A DNA stretch of 64,000 nucleotides, from contig NZ_CP019436.1 in NCBI RefSeq assembly GCF_002201895.1, forward strand, positions 995,867 through 1,059,866, written 5' to 3'. The notes under the pieces are model-generated. The model was not told the origin of the DNA. It saw nothing but the letters and a program-made list of their open reading frames with translations, and made no database searches. The DNA is from Methanopyrus sp. SNP6. Lineage in GTDB: Archaea; JAADCQ01; Methanopyri; Methanopyrales; Methanopyraceae. Each line of letters opens with the position of its first letter. Within the stretch, counting starts at the first letter, position 1. This document shows, one piece after another, positions 42,823-50,944 of the stretch. A program made the position numbers and the translations under genes.

Positions 42823-43722
42823 GTGGAGATCAACGGGGTACCTGTAGAAGACACGTTCTGTGAGGCTTTCAAAGGTTTGTACGCACGATTCATTGTGACG
42901 GCTGCCGACGAACGTCCCCTGCGTGAGGCTGCTGAGAACGTCGCCGCTCTGCCGGCCACCGTCTTCGGCGAATCTGAGGCGGGCGTGGAACGCTGGTTGG
43001 ACCCGGAGGAGACCCCGGACGACCGTCCTGGGTTCGTCGCCCAGGTGTGGGTGGAGTACGGCGATGACGCCGTGAAGAAACTGGAGCACGAGCTCGGGAA
43101 GCGCATACGTCAGGGTGTCCTGGTACGACCGACTACCAGAGTCTTCGACGCTTGCGAGGATCCGGACGGCTATATCGACACGGAACGCCCTATCGGCCGT
43201 TGCGCCGACGGATACGAATACACCGACGTACGTTTCGACCGGGAGATGGTCCACATCCCGATCATGATGGGCGAGTTCATGATCGAGCGTCGACTAGGGT
43301 ACGCGGAAGGTGTCGCTGGAGGTTTAGTGTGGCTGTTCTGCGAGGACGTAGATGCCGCGCTCGAAGCCGGTTATCGTGCCGTTGATGCCTTGCGAGACGT
43401 AGAAGGCGTCATCACCCCATTCAACGTCTGTGCCGCCGGTTCGAAGCCTGAAACTATCTACCCGGACATCGGCCCGACGACCAACCACCCGTACTGTCCG
43501 ACTCTCCGTGATAGAATCCTCGACTCGAAGGTCCCGGAAGGCGTCGAGGCGATCCCCGAGATCGTGATCAACGGGGTCTCGCTCGACGCGGTAAAGCGAG
43601 CGATCGGAATCGCTATCGAAGCCGCCACGGAGGTTGACGGGGTCGTCAAAGTGTCCGCCGGGAACTTCGGAGGTGAACTCGGCGACTACAGGATTCCGCT
43701 GCGGGAGTGCATTCGGGAGTGA
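42823..43722 (+). CDS. ftr: Formylmethanofuran-tetrahydromethanopterin formyltransferase paralogue
   Basis: Ftr transfers the formyl group from formylmethanofuran to H4MPT. The start MEINGVPVEDTFCEAF, ATVFGESEAGVERWLDPEETPDDRPG, CADGYEYTDVRF, IPIMMGEFMIER, TNHPYCPTLRD and the end VKVSAGNFGGELGDYRIPLRE place it in the family at the normal length (299). From memory, the crystallised M. kandleri Ftr begins almost identically but differs widely after residue ~18, so this is probably a second, divergent copy rather than the main enzyme. It has its own promoter-like element (TTTATAATT) and a G-rich ribosome-binding site. It is followed by a sugar kinase gene after three bases. Confidence 0.88.
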   Translation: MEINGVPVEDTFCEAFKGLYARFIVTAADERPLREAAENVAALPATVFGESEAGVERWLDPEETPDDRPGFVAQVWVEYGDDAVKKLEHELGKRIRQGVLVRPTTRVFDACEDPDGYIDTERPIGRCADGYEYTDVRFDREMVHIPIMMGEFMIERRLGYAEGVAGGLVWLFCEDVDAALEAGYRAVDALRDVEGVITPFNVCAAGSKPETIYPDIGPTTNHPYCPTLRDRILDSKVPEGVEAIPEIVINGVSLDAVKRAIGIAIEAATEVDGVVKVSAGNFGGELGDYRIPLRECIRE

Positions 43723-43725
43723 GAG

Positions 43726-44619
43726 GTGTTGGACGCAGTGGGTCTCGGCGCCCTCAACTTGGACGAGCTCCTGTACATTCCCCGAATGCCAGAACGCGAC
43801 GACTCGGTGCCTATCGAACGGAGGGTGCAGCGAGGAGGTGGGTCCGCGGCGAACACGATCTGTTGGCTCGCCTACCTCGGGAGGAAAGTGGGGTTCGTCG
43901 GGAAGGTCGGCAGCGATAACGCTGGGGATCTTCTACTTCGGGAGTTCGAAAAGCACGGTGTCGATACCTCAAGAGTCGTCAGGGGTGACGGATACAGCGG
44001 TACGGCGTTCTGTCTGGTCTCTGGAGATGACAGGAGGATCCTAGTCGATCCCGGGGTCAACGACGATCTTCGACCTGAAGAGGTCGATATCGACTACATT
44101 CGTGAAGCTCGCATACTCCATACGAGTTCGTTCATCGGGTTACGATCGGAGACGTCCCTGGAGACCCTGAAGCGGACCATGAAGGCGGTATCGGACGAGC
44201 TGATGGTGACTTTCTCTCCGGCCACGATGGTCTTGCGTGGCTGGTCCTATTTGGAACCGTACTTCGAAGCTGCTGATGTCGTGTTCCTCAACGAAACTGA
44301 GGCAGTTCACTTGACGGGCGATGTCGAGGAGACCCTCAACAGGCTGGCTGAACTCGTGGAAATAACTATCATCACCCGTGGGCCCGACCCCGCGATCGTC
44401 CAAGAAGGGACCGAAACCTCGGAAGTGGCACCGGAGCCCGTTCCGGAGGAAGACATCGTAGATCCTACTGGGGCAGGGGATGCTTTCGCTGCTGGATTCA
44501 TCGAAGGCATTCTACGGGGTGAATCGGCCGACCGGTGCTGCGAGCGCGGTCACGCGGTAGCCGCAGAGTGTCTGAGAATCGAAGGATGTCGTCCCCCCAG
44601 CGAAGGGCGCCCCGAATAG
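43726..44619 (+). CDS. PfkB-family carbohydrate/nucleoside kinase
   Basis: A ribokinase-fold enzyme with the first PfkB signature GGGSAANTICWLAYLGRKVGFVGKVGSDNAGD and the second DPTGAGDAFAAGFIEG near the C terminus, where Asp is the catalytic base. 297 residues. The sugar specificity cannot be read from the sequence; archaeal members include ADP-dependent, ribose-1-phosphate pathway and nucleoside kinases. It starts three bases after ftr and is probably cotranscribed, although no functional link is obvious. Confidence 0.88.
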   Translation: MLDAVGLGALNLDELLYIPRMPERDDSVPIERRVQRGGGSAANTICWLAYLGRKVGFVGKVGSDNAGDLLLREFEKHGVDTSRVVRGDGYSGTAFCLVSGDDRRILVDPGVNDDLRPEEVDIDYIREARILHTSSFIGLRSETSLETLKRTMKAVSDELMVTFSPATMVLRGWSYLEPYFEAADVVFLNETEAVHLTGDVEETLNRLAELVEITIITRGPDPAIVQEGTETSEVAPEPVPEEDIVDPTGAGDAFAAGFIEGILRGESADRCCERGHAVAAECLRIEGCRPPSEGRPE

Positions 44620-44634
44620 TGGCTCCGAGGACAA

Positions 44635-45357
44635 TCACTTCGGGATGAAATCCACAAGCTTGTGCACTTGCGGCAACACCCGCACGTCGGAGTCCACCAG
44701 TCCGGCTAATCTCCAGAGATCCTCGAGGTCGTGCTCAGAGCCCGTCGCCGGCTGCAGGAATATCGGCTCTACACCCAGCCGATGAAGTCCCTTCAGTGCA
44801 CCCTCGGCGTGCCGGTAACATTCTTCGTTCACCAGCACCACCTTAGCGTAAACCTCTGCGTTGATCCTCTCGAGGAACCTCAGACAGCGGTCTGGAAAAT
44901 CTTCCATATTGGGACCGTGTGACGGCAATTTCACGTCCGCGGAAACTGCATCCACCAATCTGTCGATTAATGGAGCTCGGTCGGGCAACGAGGCGTTGGT
45001 CTCGAGCAGTACCCTGAATCCGCGTTCACGGAGCCCTTCGATCAACCTCTTCAGTGCGCTCCACGGCTGGACTAGAGGTTCTCCCCCGGTTAACGAGATT
45101 ATTCCGAACGTATCCTCCAGGTCCTCTAACTTCACCAGCACTTCGACGACGTCCTCCGGTCCGCATGGGACCGGGAGCTCGAGTTTCACCTCTCCGCTCA
45201 CACGTCGAACCGGGGCCCTCCGGTGGCTGCTCCGGGAGGCCGGTTCGTCACAGTATACGCATCTCAGGTTACATCCTGAGAATCGGACGAACGCCTGCGG
45301 TTCCCCCACGAACTTGCCCTCTCCCTGCAGTGAGAGGAATACCTCGTACACGTTCAA
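44635..45357 (-). CDS. queE: 7-carboxy-7-deazaguanine synthase
   Basis: This radical SAM enzyme makes the deazapurine ring for archaeosine. VFLSLQGEGKFVGEPQAFVRFSGCNLRCVYCD gives the C-x3-C-x2-C cluster ligands (C29, C33, C36), followed by ISLTGGEPLVQP and LETNASLPD. 240 residues from the TTG at 45357, which overlaps the queD stop as TTGA. The codons upstream of this TTG belong to the queD reading region. It acts directly after QueD in the pathway and is coupled to it. Confidence 0.92.
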   Translation of the reverse strand: MNVYEVFLSLQGEGKFVGEPQAFVRFSGCNLRCVYCDEPASRSSHRRAPVRRVSGEVKLELPVPCGPEDVVEVLVKLEDLEDTFGIISLTGGEPLVQPWSALKRLIEGLRERGFRVLLETNASLPDRAPLIDRLVDAVSADVKLPSHGPNMEDFPDRCLRFLERINAEVYAKVVLVNEECYRHAEGALKGLHRLGVEPIFLQPATGSEHDLEDLWRLAGLVDSDVRVLPQVHKLVDFIPK

Positions 45358-45836
45358 TCCAGGCGTCGGACGACCTCTGCCCCCTGTCCCCATCCCTCGT
45401 CCACCCGGATGCGTAGTTCCTTCAGATTGTCACCTGATAGCTTGCGCTCCAACTCGTCCGCTAAGTACTCTGCCAAGTCTTCGGCCGATAGTGAACTGGT
45501 AGGGATCAGTACAACATCCTCCCTAGGAAACACGTAGCGTTTGCCGTCCGATAATCGAACCGTGATCTCGTCCTCGGATTCCTCGATCTCGAAAAGTTCG
45601 GACTCGGTCGGTAACAACACCCGATGATCCAGGGGATTTATCAGCTCTCGCACCGCGCTCTTGAGCTCGTCGAAGTCGTACACAAAGCCGTGTGGTTCCG
45701 TACGCTCCCCGAGCAGCTCAACCGATACATGGTACGTGTGACCGTGCAATCGACCGCACTTACCATGTCCTGGGATCACGTGGCACGCCGAAAACCTCAG
45801 TCCTAACTCCCTACCGTCCAAATACACGCGCGGCAA
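45354..45836 (-). CDS. queD: 6-carboxy-5,6,7,8-tetrahydropterin synthase
   Basis: A PTPS-fold enzyme with Zn ligands H19 (FSACHV), H31 and H33 (LHGHTYH) and the catalytic Cys at 27. ELINPLDHRVLLP and the final RVDEGWGQGAEVV are conserved, the latter replacing the usual ET(P/S) strand end. It converts 7,8-dihydroneopterin triphosphate to carboxytetrahydropterin for preQ0 and archaeosine. It starts with TTG after GGGGGTG. Its upstream region contains two C/D box sRNA genes rather than an obvious long leader. It is cotranscribed with queE. Confidence 0.92.
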   Translation of the reverse strand: MPRVYLDGRELGLRFSACHVIPGHGKCGRLHGHTYHVSVELLGERTEPHGFVYDFDELKSAVRELINPLDHRVLLPTESELFEIEESEDEITVRLSDGKRYVFPREDVVLIPTSSLSAEDLAEYLADELERKLSGDNLKELRIRVDEGWGQGAEVVRRLD

Positions 45837-45848
45837 ACGTGCACCCCC

Positions 45849-45906
45849 GGCCGATGACGAGCAGCCGGAACACCGAGTGGTGACGAGCCCTGGCTTTACC
45901 GAGGCC
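45849..45906 (+). ncRNA. C/D box sRNA candidate with CCGA D boxes
   Basis: Terminal stem GGCC (45849-45852) pairs with GGCC (45903-45906). C box GATGA, then a guide ending at 45872, D' CCGA (45873-45876), C' GTGGTGA (45877-45883), 15-nt guide, D CCGA (45899-45902). Internally it is a near duplication: TGACGAGC, ten variable bases, ACCGAG, twice. Both D boxes have C where canonical CTGA has T. The guides have no target that I recognise. It lies upstream of queD on the opposite strand and abuts the next sRNA. Confidence 0.6.
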
Positions 45907-45967
45907 TCGGGTCGGCGGTTAAGGCCCCCCTCATCGCTCGGCCACCGCCGTAGGTCCTCATCCCCGA
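45907..45967 (-). ncRNA. C/D box sRNA candidate abutting the previous one
   Basis: On the minus strand: stem TCGGG (45967-45963), C box GATGA, 16-nt guide, D' CCGA (45941-45938), C' GCGATGA (45937-45931), 15-nt guide, D CCGA (45915-45912), stem CCCGA (45911-45907). The five-base-pair stem is perfect. The D guide complements a sequence containing GGTTAAGGCCCC, which resembles a conserved 23S rRNA stretch (tentative, from memory). It lies tail to tail with the plus-strand sRNA, whose last base is 45906. Confidence 0.62.
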
Positions 45968-46026
45968 CTCGACCGGCGAGCTAACAGTATTAACGGTGTA
46001 CCCGAGACGTTCGGGGGTGCCGAAGG

Positions 46027-47799
46027 TTGCCTGTGGTCACGATCCACTACGATAAGCTCGTGAAAATACTCGGAAGGGAAGTCTCGTTCGAGGAGCTAGC
46101 TCATAACCTCATCCCGATGCTAGGTAGCGATGTGGAGCGAGTCGACGAGCGTGAAATGGTGATCGAGACGGAGTTCTTTCCAAACCGTCCCGACCTGTAT
46201 AGCGTGGAGGGCGTTGCGCGGGCTCTCAAGGGATTTCTGGGGATAGAGAAGGGCATACCCGAGTACCACGTTCGTCGCTCGGACGTGGAAGCACGGGTTG
46301 AAGAGAGCGTACTCGACGCGCGCCCATGCCTCGCGGTCGCAGTCGTCCGTGGCGTTGAGTTCGAGGACGAGCGTGACTTGGAGCATCTCATGGAGTTCCA
46401 GGAGCACCTCCACTGGGTGATAGGGAGAGATAGGAAAAAGGCTGCGATCGGTATCCACGACTTCGAGTCGATAGAGCCACCTCTTAGGTACTTCCTCGTG
46501 GATCCGAACGACAGGTCGTGGGCGTTCGAACCACTCGATCATCCGGGCGAGGAAATGACACCTGCCGATGTTCTCAGGCGGCACGAAAAGGGTCGGCAGT
46601 ACGCCCACCTGGTGTCCGGTGGAGCTCCGATACTCGCGGACGAAGAAGGAGTGATTTCGTTCCCTCCAGTGATAAACTCGGAACGCACCAGGGTCACACA
46701 GGACACGACGGACCTACTCATCGACGTGACCGGTACCGACTGGCGGTCCGTGCTGGACGCGCTCCACGTAATCGTGTGCAACCTGGCCGAACGCGGCGCG
46801 GAGGTATTTACCGTTGAGATACTAGGAGCATACGAGCGGACAACTCCGACGATGGAACTCGACGTATGGGACGTCCCCGTGAGCGAAGCTCGGAAACTGT
46901 TAGGGATCGATCTCTCCGGCGAGCAGCTGGAGGGGCTGTTGGAACGCGCTCGGCACGAGGCCATCCTCGTTCCCGAGGGTGAGCGTGAGCTCAGGGAATA
47001 CCCGCTCCCGGATGTGTACCACATCGAGGCTGATTGGCGTGAGATCCCACCGATACTCTACGAGGAGGACGTGGTACGGGTTTTCGTGGGGCCCTGGCGG
47101 ACGAACGTACTTCACGAGTGGGACCTGATCGAAGATGCTGGAATTATGTACAATTACGACCGGTTCGAGCCTACGGTACCTGACTTTTACACGCCATCAC
47201 GTGCGGATAGGGGACGCGAATTCATCAACGTCGTGCGTGATACTCTCGCGAGGATGAAATTCGTCGAAGTGAACTCCTTGACTCTCATCAGTCCGGAAGA
47301 GAACTATCGGAAAATGCGCCTCGAACCGGATGGCCGCGCGGTGAAGTTGGCTAATCCGATTCAGAGAGAGTACACGATCGTACGAACGTGGATCCTCCCA
47401 TCTCTGATGCGTTTCCTCGCGGACAATAAGCACCGTCCGTATCCGCAACGGGTGTTCGAGCTCGGAGAGGTGATCGAACAGGACGAGAACGCGGAGACTG
47501 GTGCCAAAGACCGGTGGAAGCTGGCGCTGGCGATAGCCGGTCCCGGTGTAGGCTTCTCCGAGATTAAGTCCGTGGTAGAGGCACTACTGCGCGAACTGGG
47601 CGTCACCGGGTGGGAGATTACCGAGAGAAAACACCGATCATTTATTAATGGAAGGTGCGCCGCCGTACTCGTTGACGGGCAGGAGCTGGGTTTCTTCGGT
47701 GAAATCCACCCCGAGGTATTGACTGAGTTCGACCTCGAAGTGCCCGTAGTGGGTGGTGAGTTCGACGTCGCGGCCCTTAGAACGGCCGCCGGGTGGTGA
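46027..47799 (+). CDS. pheT: Phenylalanyl-tRNA synthetase beta subunit
   Basis: The archaeal short form (590 residues) begins VVTIHYDKLVKILGREVSFEELAHNLIPMLGSDVE, followed by the B3/B4 editing region (VIETEFFPNRPDLYSVEGVARALKGF, LRYFLVDPN) and the B5 and catalytic-like domains (VREYTIVRTWILPSLMRFLADNKHRPYPQRVFELGEV). It lacks the bacterial N-terminal EMAP-like and C-terminal anticodon domains, as expected for archaea. TTG start after GGGGGTG. The alpha subunit gene is not in the window. It is immediately followed by ftsZ. Confidence 0.95.
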   Translation: MPVVTIHYDKLVKILGREVSFEELAHNLIPMLGSDVERVDEREMVIETEFFPNRPDLYSVEGVARALKGFLGIEKGIPEYHVRRSDVEARVEESVLDARPCLAVAVVRGVEFEDERDLEHLMEFQEHLHWVIGRDRKKAAIGIHDFESIEPPLRYFLVDPNDRSWAFEPLDHPGEEMTPADVLRRHEKGRQYAHLVSGGAPILADEEGVISFPPVINSERTRVTQDTTDLLIDVTGTDWRSVLDALHVIVCNLAERGAEVFTVEILGAYERTTPTMELDVWDVPVSEARKLLGIDLSGEQLEGLLERARHEAILVPEGERELREYPLPDVYHIEADWREIPPILYEEDVVRVFVGPWRTNVLHEWDLIEDAGIMYNYDRFEPTVPDFYTPSRADRGREFINVVRDTLARMKFVEVNSLTLISPEENYRKMRLEPDGRAVKLANPIQREYTIVRTWILPSLMRFLADNKHRPYPQRVFELGEVIEQDENAETGAKDRWKLALAIAGPGVGFSEIKSVVEALLRELGVTGWEITERKHRSFINGRCAAVLVDGQELGFFGEIHPEVLTEFDLEVPVVGGEFDVAALRTAAGW

Positions 47800-47802
47800 C
47801 AC

Positions 47803-49029
47803 TTGGAGCAGATAGTGAAGAACGCGCTGGAGCGCGTCGAACGAGAGCAAGGGGGCGACGACACGCCGTCGTCCCGGGGGACCGACGACGATCAGGAGTT
47901 GATGGAAGTCCTTGAGCGGGCCCGGGCCAGGATACTCGTAGTCGGCGTGGGGGGAGCTGGTAACAACACCGCGACTAGGCTCAAAGAGGAGGGTATCGGA
48001 GGCGCCGAAGTAATAGCGATCAACACCGACGCTCAGGACCTCGTTTCGTGTAAGGCCGACCGGAAAGTGCTCATCGGATACGAGCTGACCCGAGGGTTAG
48101 GTGCCGGTGGTGATCCGCGCGTCGGCGAAGAGGCGGCTAAGGAGGACATAGAGAAGATCAAAGAGGTCGTCGAGGGCGCCGACATGGTGTTCGTCACCTG
48201 CGGTCTCGGCGGCGGCACCGGCACGGGAGCGGCACCTGTCATCGCTGAAGTCACCCGCAAGGAGGAGGGAGCGCTCACGATCGGTGTTGTCACTCTCCCG
48301 TTCTCGGTTGAAGGTAGGAGGAGGATAGAGAACGCCCTTGAGGGTTTGGAACGGTTGAGGCAAGTGGCCGATACGTGCATAGTCATTCCCAACGACCGCC
48401 TGCTGGAGATCGTCCCGGACCTCCCCATCGCGGCAGCTTTCAAGGTGGCGGATGAAGTCCTCATCAACGCCGTGAAAGGGATCACTGAGATGATCACACG
48501 ACCCGGTCTCATGAACCTCGACTTCGCCGACGTGAGAGCTGTGATGGAGAACGGAGGTTTCGCCCTGATAGGCATAGGCGAAGCCGAGAACGATTCCGAA
48601 TCCGGTAACAGGGCCGTTCAAGCCGTGGAGAACGCACTCAACAACCCGCTGGTCGACGTTGAAGTGAGCGGTGCCACCGGAGCCTTGGTCAACATTGTCG
48701 GTGGCAAGGACCTCACGCTCAAGGAGGCCGAGGAAGTCGTGGAGTTGGTAGCTTCGGAACTGTCGGAAGACGCCACGGTCATCTGGGGAGCTCAGATCGA
48801 CGAGGACCTGAACGACGTGCTCCGCGTCACCGTAATAGTTACTGGGATCGAAGACGCTGACCTCGAGGCCATGTTCACAGGTCCGAAGCAGCCGAAACGT
48901 GCTGAAGTGAAGGAGATGACTGCCGAGTCTTCTCGACCCGAAAAAGTCCCGGAGGTGTCGAAAGGAGGTGCGGAATCGCCAGAAGGTGAGAAGCCGTCCT
49001 CACTCGAGGACCTGGAGAAGATCCTCTAA
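47803..49029 (+). CDS. ftsZ: Cell division protein FtsZ
   Basis: This tubulin-like GTPase forms the division ring. The nucleotide-binding region ILVVGVGGAGNNTATRL is followed by the signature GGGTGTG at 136-142 and the T7 loop NLDFADVRAVMENGG. There is an acidic N-terminal extension of ~40 residues and an acidic, low-complexity C-terminal tail ending LEDLEKIL, a plausible partner-binding peptide. TTG start. It lies at the head of a ftsZ-secE-spt5-L11-L1-P0 series common in euryarchaea. Confidence 0.96.
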   Translation: MEQIVKNALERVEREQGGDDTPSSRGTDDDQELMEVLERARARILVVGVGGAGNNTATRLKEEGIGGAEVIAINTDAQDLVSCKADRKVLIGYELTRGLGAGGDPRVGEEAAKEDIEKIKEVVEGADMVFVTCGLGGGTGTGAAPVIAEVTRKEEGALTIGVVTLPFSVEGRRRIENALEGLERLRQVADTCIVIPNDRLLEIVPDLPIAAAFKVADEVLINAVKGITEMITRPGLMNLDFADVRAVMENGGFALIGIGEAENDSESGNRAVQAVENALNNPLVDVEVSGATGALVNIVGGKDLTLKEAEEVVELVASELSEDATVIWGAQIDEDLNDVLRVTVIVTGIEDADLEAMFTGPKQPKRAEVKEMTAESSRPEKVPEVSKGGAESPEGEKPSSLEDLEKIL

Positions 49030-49044
49030 GGGGGCCAAGATTCC

Positions 49045-49230
49045 GTGAGCACCTACGAAGAACTGATCTCCCTGTTACGGGACTGTAAGCGCGTCCTTCG
49101 AGCCGCCCGGAAGCCTACCTGGGATGAGTACGTAGAATCGGCTAAGATCGCTGGACTCGGCATCCTCATCGTAGGCGGAGTGGGGTTCCTGATCAGAATG
49201 ATTGTGCAGTTGATCGAGCTCTACACGTGA
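49045..49230 (+). CDS. secE: Protein translocase subunit SecE/Sec61-gamma
   Basis: The 61 residues hold an amphipathic N-terminal helix ([27 protein letters not shown]) and one C-terminal membrane helix ([23 protein letters not shown]), the classic Sec61-gamma layout including the R-KPT-EY motif. It clamps the SecY channel. Start GTG, 15 bases after ftsZ. It precedes spt5, as in other archaea. Confidence 0.95.
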   Translation: MSTYEELISLLRDCKRVLRAARKPTWDEYVESAKIAGLGILIVGGVGFLIRMIVQLIELYT

Positions 49231-49256
49231 GTGGTGAGTGAGTGGGGTAGTTTGAA

Positions 49257-49748
49257 TTGGCCGAAACCGATTCGACGAAGCTCTACGCCGTCCGCGTGCA
49301 GGCGGGTCGAGAGGAGGCCACCGCTGACATGCTCGTGATGCGCGCTCGAAGGAAGGTCAAAGAGGAAGGTATCGAAACTGGTTTAAAGGCTGTAATAGCT
49401 CCCGAGGAGCTCCGAGGATACGTAATCATCGAAGTCGAGGAGTTGACCGACGAGCTCAGAGATCTAATTCACGATCTTCCGGATACGCGCGGTATTGTTG
49501 AGAAACCTATGGATTTTGAGGAGATTGAACACTACTTCGCGCCTAAGCCCGAGGCCGTGGAAATCAGCGAAGGAGACGTCGTCGAGATACTCTCTGGACC
49601 CTTCAAGGGGGAGAAGGCACGGGTCGTCAGTGTGGATGAGTCACGTCGTGAGATAACGGTTGAGCTGCTGGAGGCCCCCGTACCCATCCCCGTAACGGTA
49701 AAAATGGACGCCCTGCGGCTCCTGCGGGAGGAGGAGTACGAAGGGTGA
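49257..49748 (+). CDS. spt5: Transcription elongation factor Spt5 (NusG-like)
   Basis: The NGN domain covers about residues 5-90 (LYAVRVQAGREEATADMLVMRA, GYVIIEVEE, GIVEKPMDFEEIEHYF) and the KOW domain residues 100-145 (EGDVVEILSGPFKGEKARVVSVDESRREITVELLE). 163 residues, a typical archaeal Spt5 that pairs with Spt4 on RNA polymerase. TTG start. It lies between secE and the ribosomal stalk genes. Confidence 0.95.
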   Translation: MAETDSTKLYAVRVQAGREEATADMLVMRARRKVKEEGIETGLKAVIAPEELRGYVIIEVEELTDELRDLIHDLPDTRGIVEKPMDFEEIEHYFAPKPEAVEISEGDVVEILSGPFKGEKARVVSVDESRREITVELLEAPVPIPVTVKMDALRLLREEEYEG

Positions 49749-49775
49749 AACTAACGAATTAGGGGTGCGGTAATA

Positions 49776-50273
49776 ATGCCGAAGGAAGAGGTCGAAGTTC
49801 TCATCGAAGGAGGTAAAGCTGACCCTGGACCGCCGCTCGGACCCGCCCTAGGTCCGCTCGGTGTTAATATACAGGAAGTTGTTGAAGAGATTAATCGTAA
49901 GACGAAAGACTTCGAAGGTATGGAAGTGCCAGTTAAGATCATAGTTGACACTGAAACTAGGGAGTTCGAAGTGAAAGTTGGATCGCCTCCGACTTCCGCG
50001 ATAATAAAGTCAGAACTTGGTATTGATAAGGGAGCGCATGAACCTAGACACGAAACAGTTGGCGACCTCTCGATGGAACAGGTGATAAAAATAGCGAAAA
50101 TGAAGTTCGACGACCTACTGTCCTACGATTTGAAGACAGCGGTTAAAGAGATCCTAGGAACATGTGGGAGTATGGGAGTTACGGTTGAAGGAAAGGACCC
50201 AAAGGAGGTTCAGAAAGAAATCGACGAAGGAAAGTGGGATGACCTGTTCGAGAAGTACGAGGAGGAAGGGTAA
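49776..50273 (+). CDS. rpl11: Large ribosomal subunit protein uL11
   Basis: L11 begins [41 protein letters not shown], the Pro/Gly-rich signature, and ends with the C-terminal rRNA-binding region [26 protein letters not shown]. 165 residues. It binds 23S rRNA at the GTPase-associated centre. The gene is conspicuously richer in A and T at third positions than spt5 and L1 on either side. It has an ATG start 27 bases after spt5. Confidence 0.96.
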   Translation: MPKEEVEVLIEGGKADPGPPLGPALGPLGVNIQEVVEEINRKTKDFEGMEVPVKIIVDTETREFEVKVGSPPTSAIIKSELGIDKGAHEPRHETVGDLSMEQVIKIAKMKFDDLLSYDLKTAVKEILGTCGSMGVTVEGKDPKEVQKEIDEGKWDDLFEKYEEEG

Positions 50274-50280
50274 GGGGTGA

Positions 50281-50931
50281 GTGGGAGTGGCGATTACCGA
50301 GGAAGACTTGATCGAACCGCTCCGGAAGGTAGTAGAGTACTCTCCACCCCGTCGGTTCCTCGAGACCGTAGACATGATCGTCAACGTGAAGGGAGTCGAT
50401 CTCTCCGATCCTTCCCAGCGCATCGACAAAGAGGTCGTACTCCCTCACGGTCGCGGCAAGCCCGTGAACGTTTGTGTCATCGCGGAAGGTGAGATGGCCC
50501 GAGAAGCTGAGAAGGTCGGGGCGACGGTCATCAACCGCGAAAAGCTCGAGGAACTCGCGGAGAATGTACGCGAAGCCAAGAAGATTGCCCGACGCCACGA
50601 GTTCTTCTATGCCCAGGTGGATTTGATGCCGGACGTGGGTAGGGTTTTAGGACCCGTCCTCGGTCCCCGCGGCAAGATGGCCAAGCCAGTGCCACCTAAC
50701 GCCGATATCCGTGCACTCATCGAGCGGGCCCACCGGACCGCCAGGGTACGGATGCGCGACCAGCCGGTCATTCACACGGTAATCGGCGCCAGGAACATGG
50801 AGCCGGAGCAGCTCGCCGAGAACGCTATGACGGTCCTCCGGGAGGTAACTTCCGAGCTCGAGAAGAGCTGGGCCCAGATAGACTCCGTGTACGTTAAAAC
50901 CACGATGGGCCCGGCGGAGCGGGTGTACTGA
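50281..50931 (+). CDS. rpl1: Large ribosomal subunit protein uL1
   Basis: L1 forms the mobile stalk at the E site. VLPHGRGKPVNVCVIAEGEMAREA, LMPDVGRVLGPVLGPRGKMAKPVPPNADIRALIERA and the end VKTTMGPAERVY are diagnostic. 216 residues. The GTG at 50281 or the GTG at 50287 may be used. In methanococci L1 represses its own operon by binding an rRNA-like hairpin near its start; I could not identify such a site here. Confidence 0.96.
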   Translation: MGVAITEEDLIEPLRKVVEYSPPRRFLETVDMIVNVKGVDLSDPSQRIDKEVVLPHGRGKPVNVCVIAEGEMAREAEKVGATVINREKLEELAENVREAKKIARRHEFFYAQVDLMPDVGRVLGPVLGPRGKMAKPVPPNADIRALIERAHRTARVRMRDQPVIHTVIGARNMEPEQLAENAMTVLREVTSELEKSWAQIDSVYVKTTMGPAERVY

Positions 50932-50944
50932 TGGGGGACTGTGC

